Assembly (NCBI RefSeq): GCF_002849615.1
Contig: NZ_PDNV01000002.1
Location: 372,001-436,000, forward strand
Source: Pollutimonas nitritireducens
GTDB lineage: Bacteria; Pseudomonadota; Gammaproteobacteria; Burkholderiales; Burkholderiaceae_B
Direction of reading: 5' to 3'
Length of the DNA stretch: 64,000 bases
The position numbers were made by a program, and so were the translations under genes. The notes beneath the pieces are model-generated. The model did not search any database, had not been told where the DNA came from, and was given only the letters and a program-made list of their open reading frames with translations. This document shows, in pieces, positions 28,500-36,351 of this stretch (positions within the stretch are counted from its first letter, which is position 1; every line of letters begins with the position of its first letter).

Positions 28500-29291
28500 T
28501 CAGAAAGCAGGGACTATGGCCCCTTGATACTTTTCCTGTATGAATTGTCGCGTCTGCGCGCTTTGCAAAGCGGCCACGAGTTTCCTGATGGCCGGCGCGT
28601 CTTTTTTCGCTTCGGTGGTTGCCAGCAAATTGGCGTAAGGCGAATCGGCGCCCTCGATGAACAGGGCATCCTTGACAGGATTCAGCCCGGCTTCCAAAGC
28701 ATAGTTGGTGTTGATCAAAGCCAGATCGACATCCGGCAGGATACGCGGCAATGTGGCGGCTTCGAGTTCACGGAACTTCAGGTTTTTCGGATTTTTGGCG
28801 ATATCGCGTGATGTCGCCAGGATATTCGACGGATCCTTCAACGTGATCAAGCCATGCTTTTGCAGCAACAGCAAGGCCCGCGCGCCATTGGAGGGATCGT
28901 TAGGCAAGGCAATCAGGGCGCCGTCCTTCAATTCTTTGATGTCCTTGATCTTCTGGGAATATGCCCCGAAAGGCTCTACATGAACCAGGCCGACAGAAAC
29001 CAGGCCGGTCTTGTGTTCTTTGTTGAAAGAATCGAGATAGGGCTTGTGCTGGAAGAAGTTGACGTCGATATGCCCCTCGGCAACCTGTTGGTTCGGCTGG
29101 ACATAGTCCGTGAATACCTTGATGTCCAGTTCCACACCATCCTTGGCGAGTACCGGCTTGACCAGCTCAAGCAGCTCGGCATGAGGCACGGGAGTAGCCG
29201 CTACGCTAAGGGTTTCAGCCTGCGATCCGGCACTGGCGAACAGCGCGGCAAAGGAAACCGCCAGGGTTGGCGCGATCTTTCTGATAAACAT
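28500..29291 (-). CDS. metQ: Methionine ABC transporter substrate-binding protein (MetQ/NlpA family)
   Basis: A 263-residue NlpA-family binding protein for D/L-methionine uptake. The signal peptide ([22 protein letters not shown]) has no lipobox cysteine, so unlike E. coli MetQ this protein should be soluble in the periplasm. [12 protein letters not shown] appears as [12 protein letters not shown], followed by [30 protein letters not shown] and [14 protein letters not shown], all family motifs. It is the last gene of metN-metI-metQ, 18 bp after metI. Confidence 0.93.
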   Translation of the reverse strand: MFIRKIAPTLAVSFAALFASAGSQAETLSVAATPVPHAELLELVKPVLAKDGVELDIKVFTDYVQPNQQVAEGHIDVNFFQHKPYLDSFNKEHKTGLVSVGLVHVEPFGAYSQKIKDIKELKDGALIALPNDPSNGARALLLLQKHGLITLKDPSNILATSRDIAKNPKNLKFRELEAATLPRILPDVDLALINTNYALEAGLNPVKDALFIEGADSPYANLLATTEAKKDAPAIRKLVAALQSAQTRQFIQEKYQGAIVPAF

Positions 29292-29309
29292 GTTTTTTCT
29301 CCAGAAAAG

Positions 29310-29969
29310 TTATCTGCGGTTCAGCCTCGCGACCAGGCGATCGCCAAACACTTGCAGAAGCTGAACCATTACAACAAGAATAGTGACAGTCACCACCATG
29401 ACGTCGGTCTGATAGCGCTGATATCCGAAACGCAGTGCCAGGTCTCCCAGGCCTCCACCGCCGATAACACCCGACATGGCCGAATAACCAACCAGCGCGA
29501 TGGCGGTAACGATGATTGCCGCGACGATGCCGGTGGTGGCTTCGGGAATAAGGGCGAGCAGCACGGTCTGGCGTGAATTGGCGCCCATCGCCCGGCATGC
29601 TTCGGAGACCCCCGGATCCAGTTCGCGCAATACATTTTCCACCAGTCGCGCAAAAAAAGGCGCCGCGCTGGCCACCAGGGGCGGCACCGCCCCCTCGACA
29701 CCGAGCGATGTACCGGCCAGGATCCGGGTGAACGGAATCATGACAATCAGCAAAATCAGAAAAGGAACCGAGCGCAACACGTTCACGACAAACGAGAGTA
29801 CTTGATAGACAAATCGATTTTGCAGCATCTGGTGCGCGCTGGTGAGAAACAGTATGACGCCCAGCGGCAGTCCGATAATGATCGTGAACACGAGCGAGAA
29901 ACCGGTCATCAACAAGGTGTCGATCGTTGCTTCGCTAATCAGGGCCCAGTCGATATTCGTGAACATCAT
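29310..29969 (-). CDS. metI: Methionine ABC transporter permease
   Basis: A 219-residue permease, the usual MetI length, with five hydrophobic segments and the EAA loop (SEACRAMGANSRQTVLLALIPEA). NVLRSVPFLILL and GYSAMSGVIGGGGLGDLA are typical. The start codon overlaps the metN stop (ATGATG at 29966-29969), and two adjacent ATG codons are possible starts. A longer upstream frame back to 30488 lies inside metN and is rejected. Confidence 0.95.
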   Translation of the reverse strand: MMFTNIDWALISEATIDTLLMTGFSLVFTIIIGLPLGVILFLTSAHQMLQNRFVYQVLSFVVNVLRSVPFLILLIVMIPFTRILAGTSLGVEGAVPPLVASAAPFFARLVENVLRELDPGVSEACRAMGANSRQTVLLALIPEATTGIVAAIIVTAIALVGYSAMSGVIGGGGLGDLALRFGYQRYQTDVMVVTVTILVVMVQLLQVFGDRLVARLNRR

Positions 29970-30976
29970 AGTCGCAGCACCTCGCACTCGATGCCGGCAG
30001 CCTGTAGCACGACCGGAAGTTTTTCCTGCGCCGCCCCATCTCCCTGTACCGCAATGACGAGTTGTCCATAAGGCGTTTCCTTGATACGTCCCACCGAGCC
30101 CTGGAGTATGCTCAGGTCCAGGCCAAGATCGCGGCTGACTTGACTGAGTATGGGGCGGACGGTTGAATCGCCACGAAAACTCAGGCGCAACAGCTTCCCG
30201 TTCATGCCCTGCGCCATCCCGCGCCAGCCCTCCGCATCGACGCCGCTTTCCGACAGCAAGGACTGTGTCACGGGATGGTCGGGGTGCAGAAAGACATCCA
30301 GCACCGTGCCGCTTTCCACGATGACTCCTGCATCGATAACGGCGACACGATCGCAGACGTTGCGGATGACATCCATGCCATGCGTAATCAGGACGATGGT
30401 CAAACCCAGGCGCTTGTTGATGTCGAGCAGCAGCCGCAGGATGGACTGCGTCGTTTCGGGATCCAGCGCCGATGTCGCTTCGTCGCATAAAAGCAGTTGT
30501 GGACGATTGGCCAACGCGCGCGCTATGCCCACGCGCTGCTGCTGGCCGCCTGACAACTGCCTGGGGTACTTGCGGGAATGATCCACAAGCCCCACCAACG
30601 CCAGGACCTCGTGAGCCCGCTCTATTTGTTGCCGACGTGTCAGCCCGGCCAGCCGCAAAGGAAAACAGACATTATCCAGCACCGTACGCGAACGCAGCAG
30701 ATTGAAATGCTGGAAAACCATTCCCACCCCATGCCGGAACTCCCTGAGCTGCGGCTCACTGAGCTGCGTGATGTCCTGGCCATTGACCGTCACACTGCCT
30801 TGCGTGGGCTTCTCCAGCAGGTTCAGCATGCGTATCAGCGTGCTCTTTCCCGCGCCGGAACGACCTATGATCCCGAAGATCTCGCCTTTACGTATGTGCA
30901 GGTCGACCCCAGCCAATGCGTGCGAGACACGCCCCGGCGAAGCATAGGTTTTATGGATGTTTTCCAGGAAGATCAA
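29966..30976 (-). CDS. metN: Methionine ABC transporter ATP-binding protein
   Basis: A 336-residue ATPase with Walker A GRSGAGKST (38-46), signature LSGGQQQR, Walker B LLLCDEATSALD and switch region LITHGMDV. The C-terminal 80 residues (from about 255) form the NIL domain, which in E. coli MetN binds methionine and trans-inhibits transport. The start is a TTG at 30976 with no clear ribosome binding site. The 170 bp upstream to the tRNA-Lys terminator should hold the operon promoter; I looked for a SAM riboswitch and found none. Confidence 0.94.
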   Translation of the reverse strand: MIFLENIHKTYASPGRVSHALAGVDLHIRKGEIFGIIGRSGAGKSTLIRMLNLLEKPTQGSVTVNGQDITQLSEPQLREFRHGVGMVFQHFNLLRSRTVLDNVCFPLRLAGLTRRQQIERAHEVLALVGLVDHSRKYPRQLSGGQQQRVGIARALANRPQLLLCDEATSALDPETTQSILRLLLDINKRLGLTIVLITHGMDVIRNVCDRVAVIDAGVIVESGTVLDVFLHPDHPVTQSLLSESGVDAEGWRGMAQGMNGKLLRLSFRGDSTVRPILSQVSRDLGLDLSILQGSVGRIKETPYGQLVIAVQGDGAAQEKLPVVLQAAGIECEVLRL

Positions 30977-31146
30977 GATAGAGGCTTATAAAGAAAATAA
31001 GACTTCCGACCACAGCATCACAATTTAGCACAGGCCGGTCCGGTACTTTGACCGTATCTAATGGTTTACACGGATGTAGAATGCATAAGAACTTGAGTAC
31101 AAGATCAGCTTCGTCCGCGCCAGTGCATTGTGGCTACAAAAATGCC

Positions 31147-31175
31147 AAAAAAAAACCAGCCCGATGGACTGGTTT
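31147..31175 (-). terminator. Intrinsic terminator of tRNA-Lys
   Basis: On the minus strand AAACCAG pairs with CTGGTTT around a nine-nt loop and runs into an uninterrupted T-tract. It begins 17 bp after the tRNA 3' end and insulates the metN promoter region. Confidence 0.85.
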
Positions 31176-31192
31176 CTTCTAAAAGATATCGG

Positions 31193-31268
31193 TGGTGGGT
31201 CGTGCGCGACTCGAACGCGCGACCATCGGATTAAAAGTCCGGTGCTCTACCAACTGAGCTAACGACCC
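31193..31268 (-). tRNA. tRNA-Lys (anticodon UUU)
   Basis: A 76-nt tRNA including an encoded CCA. The acceptor stem pairs GGGTCGT with ACGACCC. The D arm contains AGCTCAGTTGGTAGAGC. The anticodon stem-loop is CGGAC-TTTTAAT-CCG, giving anticodon UUU. The T arm is GCGCGTTCGAGTCGCGC. It has its own promoter and terminator and so is monocistronic. Confidence 0.98.
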
Positions 31269-31282
31269 GACCGAAGAACGAG

Positions 31283-31311
31283 ATTATGACGCCATTTAAA
31301 AAACCTGTCAA
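31283..31311 (-). promoter_or_regulatory. Sigma-70 promoter of tRNA-Lys
   Basis: TTGACA (31306-31311), a 17-bp spacer, and CATAAT (31283-31288) on the minus strand. The first base of the mature tRNA is 15 bp beyond the -10, which fits a short 5' leader. The -35 box directly abuts an ATG of the divergent phosphoesterase gene. Confidence 0.8.
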
Positions 31312-31341
31312 ATGACTACCGCAAGATCAAAGAGCACGACC

Positions 31342-32130
31342 ATGACCCGTCCTGCGAAAACAGTACGCCTCAATATCCTTTCCGATCTCCATCTGAGCAG
31401 TGCCGGCCTGCCCCTGCCGCGCGCGCAGGCCGATCTTGTCATTCTGGCCGGAGATATCGCGCGCCCGAAAGAGGCGTTGCAATGGGCTGGCGGCTTTGAC
31501 AAGCCGGTGTTGTACGTGCCAGGCAATCATGAGTTCTATGGTGGCAGCCTTGACGCCACCATCCAGGACCTCGAAACCCACACTTACGGCACCGCCATAC
31601 ATATCCTGGACAATACAGAAATAGTATTGGAAGGCATACGTTTCCTCGGATCGACCCTATGGACCGATTTCAATTTGTACGGAGCCGCGGCGCGCGAACA
31701 AGCAATCGAGGAATCGCTGGCCTTCATTCGCGATTTCACACGGATCAAGTCCAGTCTTTCGTCAGAAAAAACCTTTTCGCCAGCCGATATGGAAGCACTT
31801 TTCAATGCCAACCTCGCGTGGCTGGATAAGAAACTGGGCGAATCCTACGACGGCCCCACTGTGGTTATCACACACCATTCACCGTCGCCCAAAAGCATCC
31901 ACCCCCGATTCGACGGATCGCTGATCAACAACTGCTTTGTATCCAATAGCGAACATCTCATGGGGGCTGACCGGGCTGCCTTATGGATCCACGGGCATAC
32001 CCATGACAGCTTTGACTACCACGTCAATGGTACCCGGGTAGTTTGCAATCCACGCGGCTATGCCAGGGACGGCATCAACGAGAATATCGCCTTCGACCCT
32101 GAGTTGGTCATAGAAGTGCCTGTGGCGTGA
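31342..32130 (+). CDS. Calcineurin-like metallophosphoesterase
   Basis: A 262-residue dinuclear-metal phosphoesterase. The ordered motifs are SDLHLS (D15, H17), LAGDIARP, PGNHEFYGG, TVVITHHSPSP and GHTHDSFDY, all expected for the superfamily. The substrate is unknown. I prefer the ATG at 31342, with a weak AAAGAG nine nt upstream, because the alternative ATG at 31312 is contiguous with the -35 box of the divergent tRNA promoter and has no ribosome binding site. It is convergent with the cytochrome c gene, 26 bp away. Confidence 0.87.
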   Translation: MTRPAKTVRLNILSDLHLSSAGLPLPRAQADLVILAGDIARPKEALQWAGGFDKPVLYVPGNHEFYGGSLDATIQDLETHTYGTAIHILDNTEIVLEGIRFLGSTLWTDFNLYGAAAREQAIEESLAFIRDFTRIKSSLSSEKTFSPADMEALFNANLAWLDKKLGESYDGPTVVITHHSPSPKSIHPRFDGSLINNCFVSNSEHLMGADRAALWIHGHTHDSFDYHVNGTRVVCNPRGYARDGINENIAFDPELVIEVPVA

Positions 32131-32156
32131 TGGACCATGAATCGACGTGCGTGGCA

Positions 32157-32573
32157 CTAGCGGTCGGCACACGTCGCCGATGCATTTTCTTTTTTCAGAT
32201 ACGCGATCACATCCGCGCGTTCCTGTCCGCTTGATATGCCGGCATATCCCATGGACGTGCCCGGCACCGCTTCCATTGGACTCTTCAGGAACAGATTCAG
32301 GGATTCGTCGTCCCAGACGATTTTTGATTCCTTCATCGCCTGCGAGTAGGCGTATCCCGGTACGCTACCGGCCCGCCTGCCAAACAGGCCGCAGTGCCGG
32401 GGTCCGGTCCGGTCGTAAGCCAGCGCATGACATGCAAGGCAGCGGGAGTACAACGCTTCGCCGGTGGCGGCATTGCCAGGCACCACATTCTGGGCCCGGG
32501 CAACCGACGACCCCGCCGCACCATACGCACACAGGCTTGCCGCCAAGGCGACCAGCCATCGTGTCTGGTTCAT
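32157..32573 (-). CDS. Periplasmic class I cytochrome c
   Basis: A 138-residue secreted c-type cytochrome. The signal peptide ends near SVARA-QN. The haem attachment site CLACH is at 45-49, and M108 in PGTSMGYAG is the probable axial ligand. TGPRHCGLFGRRAGSVPGYAYS and IVWDDESLNLFLKSP match the small cytochrome c2/c550 group. Additional cysteines at 61 and 135 are unusual. The start overlaps the ferritin-like gene stop by four bases, so it is the third gene of the sigma factor operon and probably accepts or delivers electrons for the exported ferritin-like protein (inference). Confidence 0.92.
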   Translation of the reverse strand: MNQTRWLVALAASLCAYGAAGSSVARAQNVVPGNAATGEALYSRCLACHALAYDRTGPRHCGLFGRRAGSVPGYAYSQAMKESKIVWDDESLNLFLKSPMEAVPGTSMGYAGISSGQERADVIAYLKKENASATCADR

Positions 32574-33145
32574 GACACGAACGCCGAAGGCACAGGATCT
32601 TCCCCAAGGGCGTTGCGCAATATGGCCCAGTGCATGGCCTCGTCGCCCAGTATGCTGGCGGCCGCCCGGGCAAGGTCTCGATTATCGAATACAGGCACCG
32701 CCCCTAGGTAGGCGCTGACAGCTCCTTTCTCCAGCATGGCGGCAAATCGCAGGATATCGGCTTGCGATTTCAGCGTATCCACTGGAAATATGTACTTTTC
32801 CTTCGCGGAAACAGGCTTGCCGCCAAGCTTGCGTATGGTCCCGGACAAGAGTTCGGCATGCTCTTTATGCTGTCCTTGAAATGTTACGGCCAAATCCAGT
32901 ACCGGTTTTTGCAATAAGCCGCTTTCAGCGCCCAACTGATAGGCGGCGATCGCTTCCAGTTCTGCACCCAGCGCCGTGTTTAAAATCCGCACATCCGACG
33001 CCAAGGGCTCGTTGCCCTTGGCGAGGACATCCCGTCCTGCCATCAGCGCAACAGCGGCACCGGACAGCAGCAATCCGGATTGGCCGAGAAATGCCCGGCG
33101 TGCATTACTGCTTGAAGGATTGTGGACAAAACTAAGAAATGACAT
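32570..33145 (-). CDS. Exported ferritin-like domain protein (probable Tat substrate)
   Basis: A 191-residue protein with a Tat-like leader (ARRAFLGQSG, RR at 16-17, followed by a hydrophobic run to about 38) and a four-helix ferritin-like fold. Possible metal-site residues by eye are E62/E64, H93-x2-H96 (many homologues have ExxH here), E139 and E169-x2-H172. A twin-arginine leader fits export of a protein folded with its metal centre. GGGAG lies before the ATG at 33145. It sits between an ECF sigma gene and a cytochrome c gene, suggesting a role in peroxide or iron stress at the periplasmic face. Its enzymatic activity, if any, is not known. Confidence 0.83.
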   Translation of the reverse strand: MSFLSFVHNPSSSNARRAFLGQSGLLLSGAAVALMAGRDVLAKGNEPLASDVRILNTALGAELEAIAAYQLGAESGLLQKPVLDLAVTFQGQHKEHAELLSGTIRKLGGKPVSAKEKYIFPVDTLKSQADILRFAAMLEKGAVSAYLGAVPVFDNRDLARAAASILGDEAMHWAILRNALGEDPVPSAFVS

Positions 33146-33191
33146 GGTAGGTCTCCCAGGAGGACAGTACATTGGATAAATCAGCGTTTAG

Positions 33192-33887
33192 TTATCGTGC
33201 TTCGCGGAGTCGGGACATCACCGATGCCACCATCCGGTCACAACGTTCACCCGCAAACGCGAAAGCGGTATTTACCGTAGAGCCCATGTCGTCGCCCAAT
33301 GATTTGCGCAACAATTTTCGTGCGCGGAAATAGCGAGTACGCACTGTTGCTGGCGGGATTCCGAGGCACATCGCGGTTTCCTCCACCGTCAGATCTTCCA
33401 CTGCGCGCAATATGAATACAGCGCGAAACAGGTCGGGCAGCTGGTCAATCCGGGCTTCGAGCAGGTGTCGGGTCTGGGAACGTACAAGGTTCGGCTCTGG
33501 ACTCTCCGATGAAAATTCGTTTGCTGTCATAGTTGTGGTGACATCGTCGCGTTCAGCATCGTTATTGAATTCAAGCCATGTGGCGAGCCGGTTTATCTTT
33601 CGCAAGCGCCGATTCGACTCATTGACCACGATACGCACCAGCCAGGTGGACAAGCCCGAATCTCCCCGGAAACTTGCAATCGCCCGATAGGCTTTGTAAA
33701 AGGCCTCTTGCACGGCCTCTTCTGCATCGGCGTCATTGCGCAAGATGCTGCGCGCCACCCGATAAAGGCGCTGGTTATAGCGCCGCATGAGAATTTGCAA
33801 CGCTGCAAGATCTTCCATGACGAGGCGCTGCGCCAGTTGTGCGTCGGTACAGGAACCTGAAGCAGGCTTGATAAGAGCAAGAGACAT
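33192..33887 (-). CDS. ECF-type RNA polymerase sigma factor
   Basis: A 231-residue sigma-70-family factor with only regions 2 and 4. Region 2 spans about 25-98 (YRVARSILRNDADAEEAVQEAFYKAYRAIASFRG, then STWLVRIVVNESNRRLRK). A variable linker follows. Region 4 has LPDLFRAVFILRAVEDLTVEETAMCLGIPPATVRTRYFRARKLL with its helix-turn-helix. About 40 residues continue past region 4 (containing ERCDRM), longer than a minimal ECF. No anti-sigma gene is adjacent. A GGAAC-N17-CATCTAA element upstream looks like an ECF-dependent promoter, so the operon is probably autoregulated. Confidence 0.93.
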   Translation of the reverse strand: MSLALIKPASGSCTDAQLAQRLVMEDLAALQILMRRYNQRLYRVARSILRNDADAEEAVQEAFYKAYRAIASFRGDSGLSTWLVRIVVNESNRRLRKINRLATWLEFNNDAERDDVTTTMTANEFSSESPEPNLVRSQTRHLLEARIDQLPDLFRAVFILRAVEDLTVEETAMCLGIPPATVRTRYFRARKLLRKSLGDDMGSTVNTAFAFAGERCDRMVASVMSRLREAR

Positions 33888-33920
33888 GGTCAGCAGCCAG
33901 AAAGTGGGTCAGTTACCGCA

Positions 33921-33949
33921 TTAGATGCCTCTCTGACCAACCGCGTTCC
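33921..33949 (-). promoter_or_regulatory. ECF-type promoter of the sigma/ferritin/cytochrome operon
   Basis: On the minus strand GGAAC (33945-33949), a 17-bp spacer and CATCTAA (33921-33927) match the widespread ECF pattern of GGAAC and a CGTCTAA-like -10. The predicted start of transcription is about 27 nt before the sigma factor ATG at 33887. Autoregulation is inferred from this match. Confidence 0.6.
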
Positions 33950-33960
33950 CGAAATTGAGA

Positions 33961-33985
33961 AAGGGAGGCATTTGCCTCCCTTTTG
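33961..33985 (-). terminator. Hairpin terminator after the GH31 gene
   Basis: A perfect stem, GGGAGGC pairing with GCCTCCC around a four-nt loop, flanked by short A and T runs on both sides. It lies 28 bp past the end of the GH31 gene and just upstream of the ECF promoter, so it likely ends the former and insulates the latter. Confidence 0.65.
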
Positions 33986-34013
33986 TCTGTTGGTCGCCTG
34001 GCGCCGCTGCCCG

Positions 34014-36278
34014 TCACCGGGCTCGGGAAATCCTTACTTCGGCGCCGCGGCGTTTCACCTCCAGGCCCTCGGCAGGCAGGATGCGCAGGCCTTCCAGCCC
34101 TTTGATATAACTGGATCCCTGCATTTGCATGACACGGATCTTGTTGCGCATGACGACGGGACTGTGTTCTGGCATACCAAACATCCAGACCTCATCGAGG
34201 ATGCGTGCCGAGTTGAAATCACCCGTATGCTGTGCGGCAGGTCCCAGGCACAACATATGGCCTTCCCGGCCGAATACGGGCAGGGTGTCGAGTCCGGCCT
34301 CTACCGTCCAGGTGGTGCCGCCCTCGTAACGCCAGCCGGTGTTGAGGTCCCACCAGGCCTCGCCCTTGGGCAAATATACTTGTACCTGCGTTCCTGGCCT
34401 GACCGCAGGAGCGACGAGCAATGCCGGTCCGAGCAGGTACTGGGTATCCCATACCTGGGCGATCGGATCTGACGGAAAAGCCAGGGCCATCGAGCGCTGC
34501 ACGGGCAGGCCGGTGCGAACCGCGTCCTCGATGATTCCCAATACGTAGGGAATAAGCCGGTAGCGCCATTGCAACCAATGATGGACCAACTCACGCGTTG
34601 CGGCATCAAATGCGGTGGGCAGCAGCGCCGGTATGCCCTGAAATGTGAAGTTGCCGGAGAAAACACTCATGGCCAGCCAGCGCAGGTATAGTTCGGGCGT
34701 CATTCCCGCGACCGGCTGCCCGGCCGAACCCAGGTTATGGGTCTGTACGGCGACACCGCTGTCCGACAGAGACAAGGCGGTGCGCAAGGTGCGTTCCAGT
34801 CCTGACCAGTCATTGGCGACCTGCGGTCCGGTTTGCCAGGCAAAGCGTTGTACGGCCGGAAACAGGTCGGTGCTGCAGACAATGCCTTCCTGCGGAGTTT
34901 TATGACCTGCGACGGCGGCAAACAAGGCCTGGCGCACCAGCAAAGGATATATCGTGCGCAGGACGGCGCCCGACTCGCCACCGCGCGCTGTGATCCCATC
35001 AGGGATGTCGATCTGCGCATTGCAGACCGGCGACGCAGAGCCTTCATCCAGCGATTGCCGCTGTCGTTCGGACCAAAGTTTATAGACGTCCTTGTTCGTC
35101 AGATCGAGCAGACCGAATTCCTGACCACCAGTGAATTCGTTGCCAGGAAAAACTTGCGCGCTACCGTTCTCGTCGTTGATCAGCAGCCAGCCGCGGTCTT
35201 CCCATTCGGTGAACAGATGGGTGGCGCAAAGGACACCCGGAAATGAAGGCGCCGCTACCTGTATGTTCAGTTCGTGTGCGCGCGCGAAGAGATCGCGTAC
35301 GTCGGGTACGCGGTCGGATGCCCATTCGAACGACGGCTTGTCGGCCTGGAAACCATATACCGCTGGTGTTGCCAGGCGCAAAACATCGAGCCCCCATTGG
35401 TTATCGCGAAACTCCTGCACGACCCTGAGCGTTTCGTCTATCGACTGACCGGGAGCCTGATCCAGCCACACGCCCATGGGTCGCAGACCGGGCTGTCCGG
35501 AACGGCCGGTGAGAGCCGTATATTGATTGATGATTTCCGCCGGCTCGCCCGCGAAGATGAAGAGGTCGAAAATCGCGTCATGCACTTGCGCCGAGTACAG
35601 ATCGGCATCGCCGCGGCCCAGGTCATGTTCAACACGCTGCAGCGTATTGATATAGAGACCCCAGCCCTTGGGACTCCATACCAGCGGCAAAGCCCTGGCC
35701 ACCGGATCATCCGAGACCAGGAAGCCGCCACGACGGTCCTGTTCCGCGGCGGATTCGCCCAGGCCATGCAAGGCATCGTCACCATCCAGTTCGAAACCGA
35801 AATTCCAGATGACGGCATCTTCACTGCGGCTGCATGACAGTGCCGCCTCGGTACGCGTACGAAGAAGGCATTCGTCACCACGGTACAGGGCCAGCTGGAA
35901 AGGCGAGCGCAACACCTCCAGCACCACATCGCCCTGTTCGAGACGCCAACCCAACCCGGCCAATTCGGCGATCGAGCTTACCGAGAGTTCGCCCACCGGC
36001 TCCTGCCGGGCAAGCAGCATCTCGGCATGCGTACGGGCTCGCGCGCTGGGTTTCTCACTTTGCAGCGACTCTGGCGTCGCGCAACGCAATCTGTAGACAC
36101 CGGGCGCGTGCGCTTCCACATGAAGCTGCAGCCCGCTGTCGTGAAAGGCGAAGTCGGCACGCGTCGATTTTGCAGAAAGAAAGTTCAGAGTAGTAAGTTG
36201 CGTCACGTGAGCAAGGTCAGACTTGGGCGGCACAGCGCAATCCTTGGGGCATACGCCCAAAAAGCATTTAAAAGCCAC
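34014..36278 (-). CDS. Glycoside hydrolase family 31-like protein with degenerate catalytic site
   Basis: A 754-residue protein with the GH31 architecture: N-terminal beta-sandwich (ALHGLGESAAEQDRRGG), a TIM barrel (LTGRSGQPGLRPMGVW onward) and C-terminal beta domains (LLGPALLVAPAV, YLPKGEAWWDL). GH31 enzymes hydrolyse alpha-glucosides or alpha-xylosides. Here the expected nucleophile motif (KTDFGE-like) reads as VCNAQIDIP with N420, and the acid/base WxGD motif reads as WQTGPQ with P485. The 65-residue spacing matches the E. coli YicI pair (416/482), so these are probably the true equivalents. A hydrolase role is therefore doubtful. The GTG at 36278 and a GTG at 36206 are both possible starts; neither has a clear ribosome binding site. 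No sugar-transport neighbours. Confidence 0.8.
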   Translation of the reverse strand: MAFKCFLGVCPKDCAVPPKSDLAHVTQLTTLNFLSAKSTRADFAFHDSGLQLHVEAHAPGVYRLRCATPESLQSEKPSARARTHAEMLLARQEPVGELSVSSIAELAGLGWRLEQGDVVLEVLRSPFQLALYRGDECLLRTRTEAALSCSRSEDAVIWNFGFELDGDDALHGLGESAAEQDRRGGFLVSDDPVARALPLVWSPKGWGLYINTLQRVEHDLGRGDADLYSAQVHDAIFDLFIFAGEPAEIINQYTALTGRSGQPGLRPMGVWLDQAPGQSIDETLRVVQEFRDNQWGLDVLRLATPAVYGFQADKPSFEWASDRVPDVRDLFARAHELNIQVAAPSFPGVLCATHLFTEWEDRGWLLINDENGSAQVFPGNEFTGGQEFGLLDLTNKDVYKLWSERQRQSLDEGSASPVCNAQIDIPDGITARGGESGAVLRTIYPLLVRQALFAAVAGHKTPQEGIVCSTDLFPAVQRFAWQTGPQVANDWSGLERTLRTALSLSDSGVAVQTHNLGSAGQPVAGMTPELYLRWLAMSVFSGNFTFQGIPALLPTAFDAATRELVHHWLQWRYRLIPYVLGIIEDAVRTGLPVQRSMALAFPSDPIAQVWDTQYLLGPALLVAPAVRPGTQVQVYLPKGEAWWDLNTGWRYEGGTTWTVEAGLDTLPVFGREGHMLCLGPAAQHTGDFNSARILDEVWMFGMPEHSPVVMRNKIRVMQMQGSSYIKGLEGLRILPAEGLEVKRRGAEVRISRAR

Positions 36279-36300
36279 TATTTTGACGGATTTACGCTAT

Positions 36301-36328
36301 AAAATAAAATGGCGTGGCTTTACGCGCC
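36301..36328 (-). terminator. Weak terminator-like hairpin after mnmC
   Basis: On the minus strand GGCGcGT and ACGCC form a bulged five-pair stem followed by ATTTTATTTT. It lies 24 bp past the mnmC stop and directly upstream of the GH31 gene. The stem is short, so the call is tentative. Confidence 0.4.
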
Positions 36329-36351
36329 TTTCAAAACCGTAAAAAAACAGA

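Noticed and set aside
29970-30488. Extended N-terminus of metI
   Set aside because: It lies inside metN in another frame. The ATG overlapping the metN stop gives the standard 219-residue MetI.
30977-31146. SAM riboswitch upstream of metN
   Set aside because: I searched the leader by eye for the helices and kink-turn of SAM aptamers and found none.
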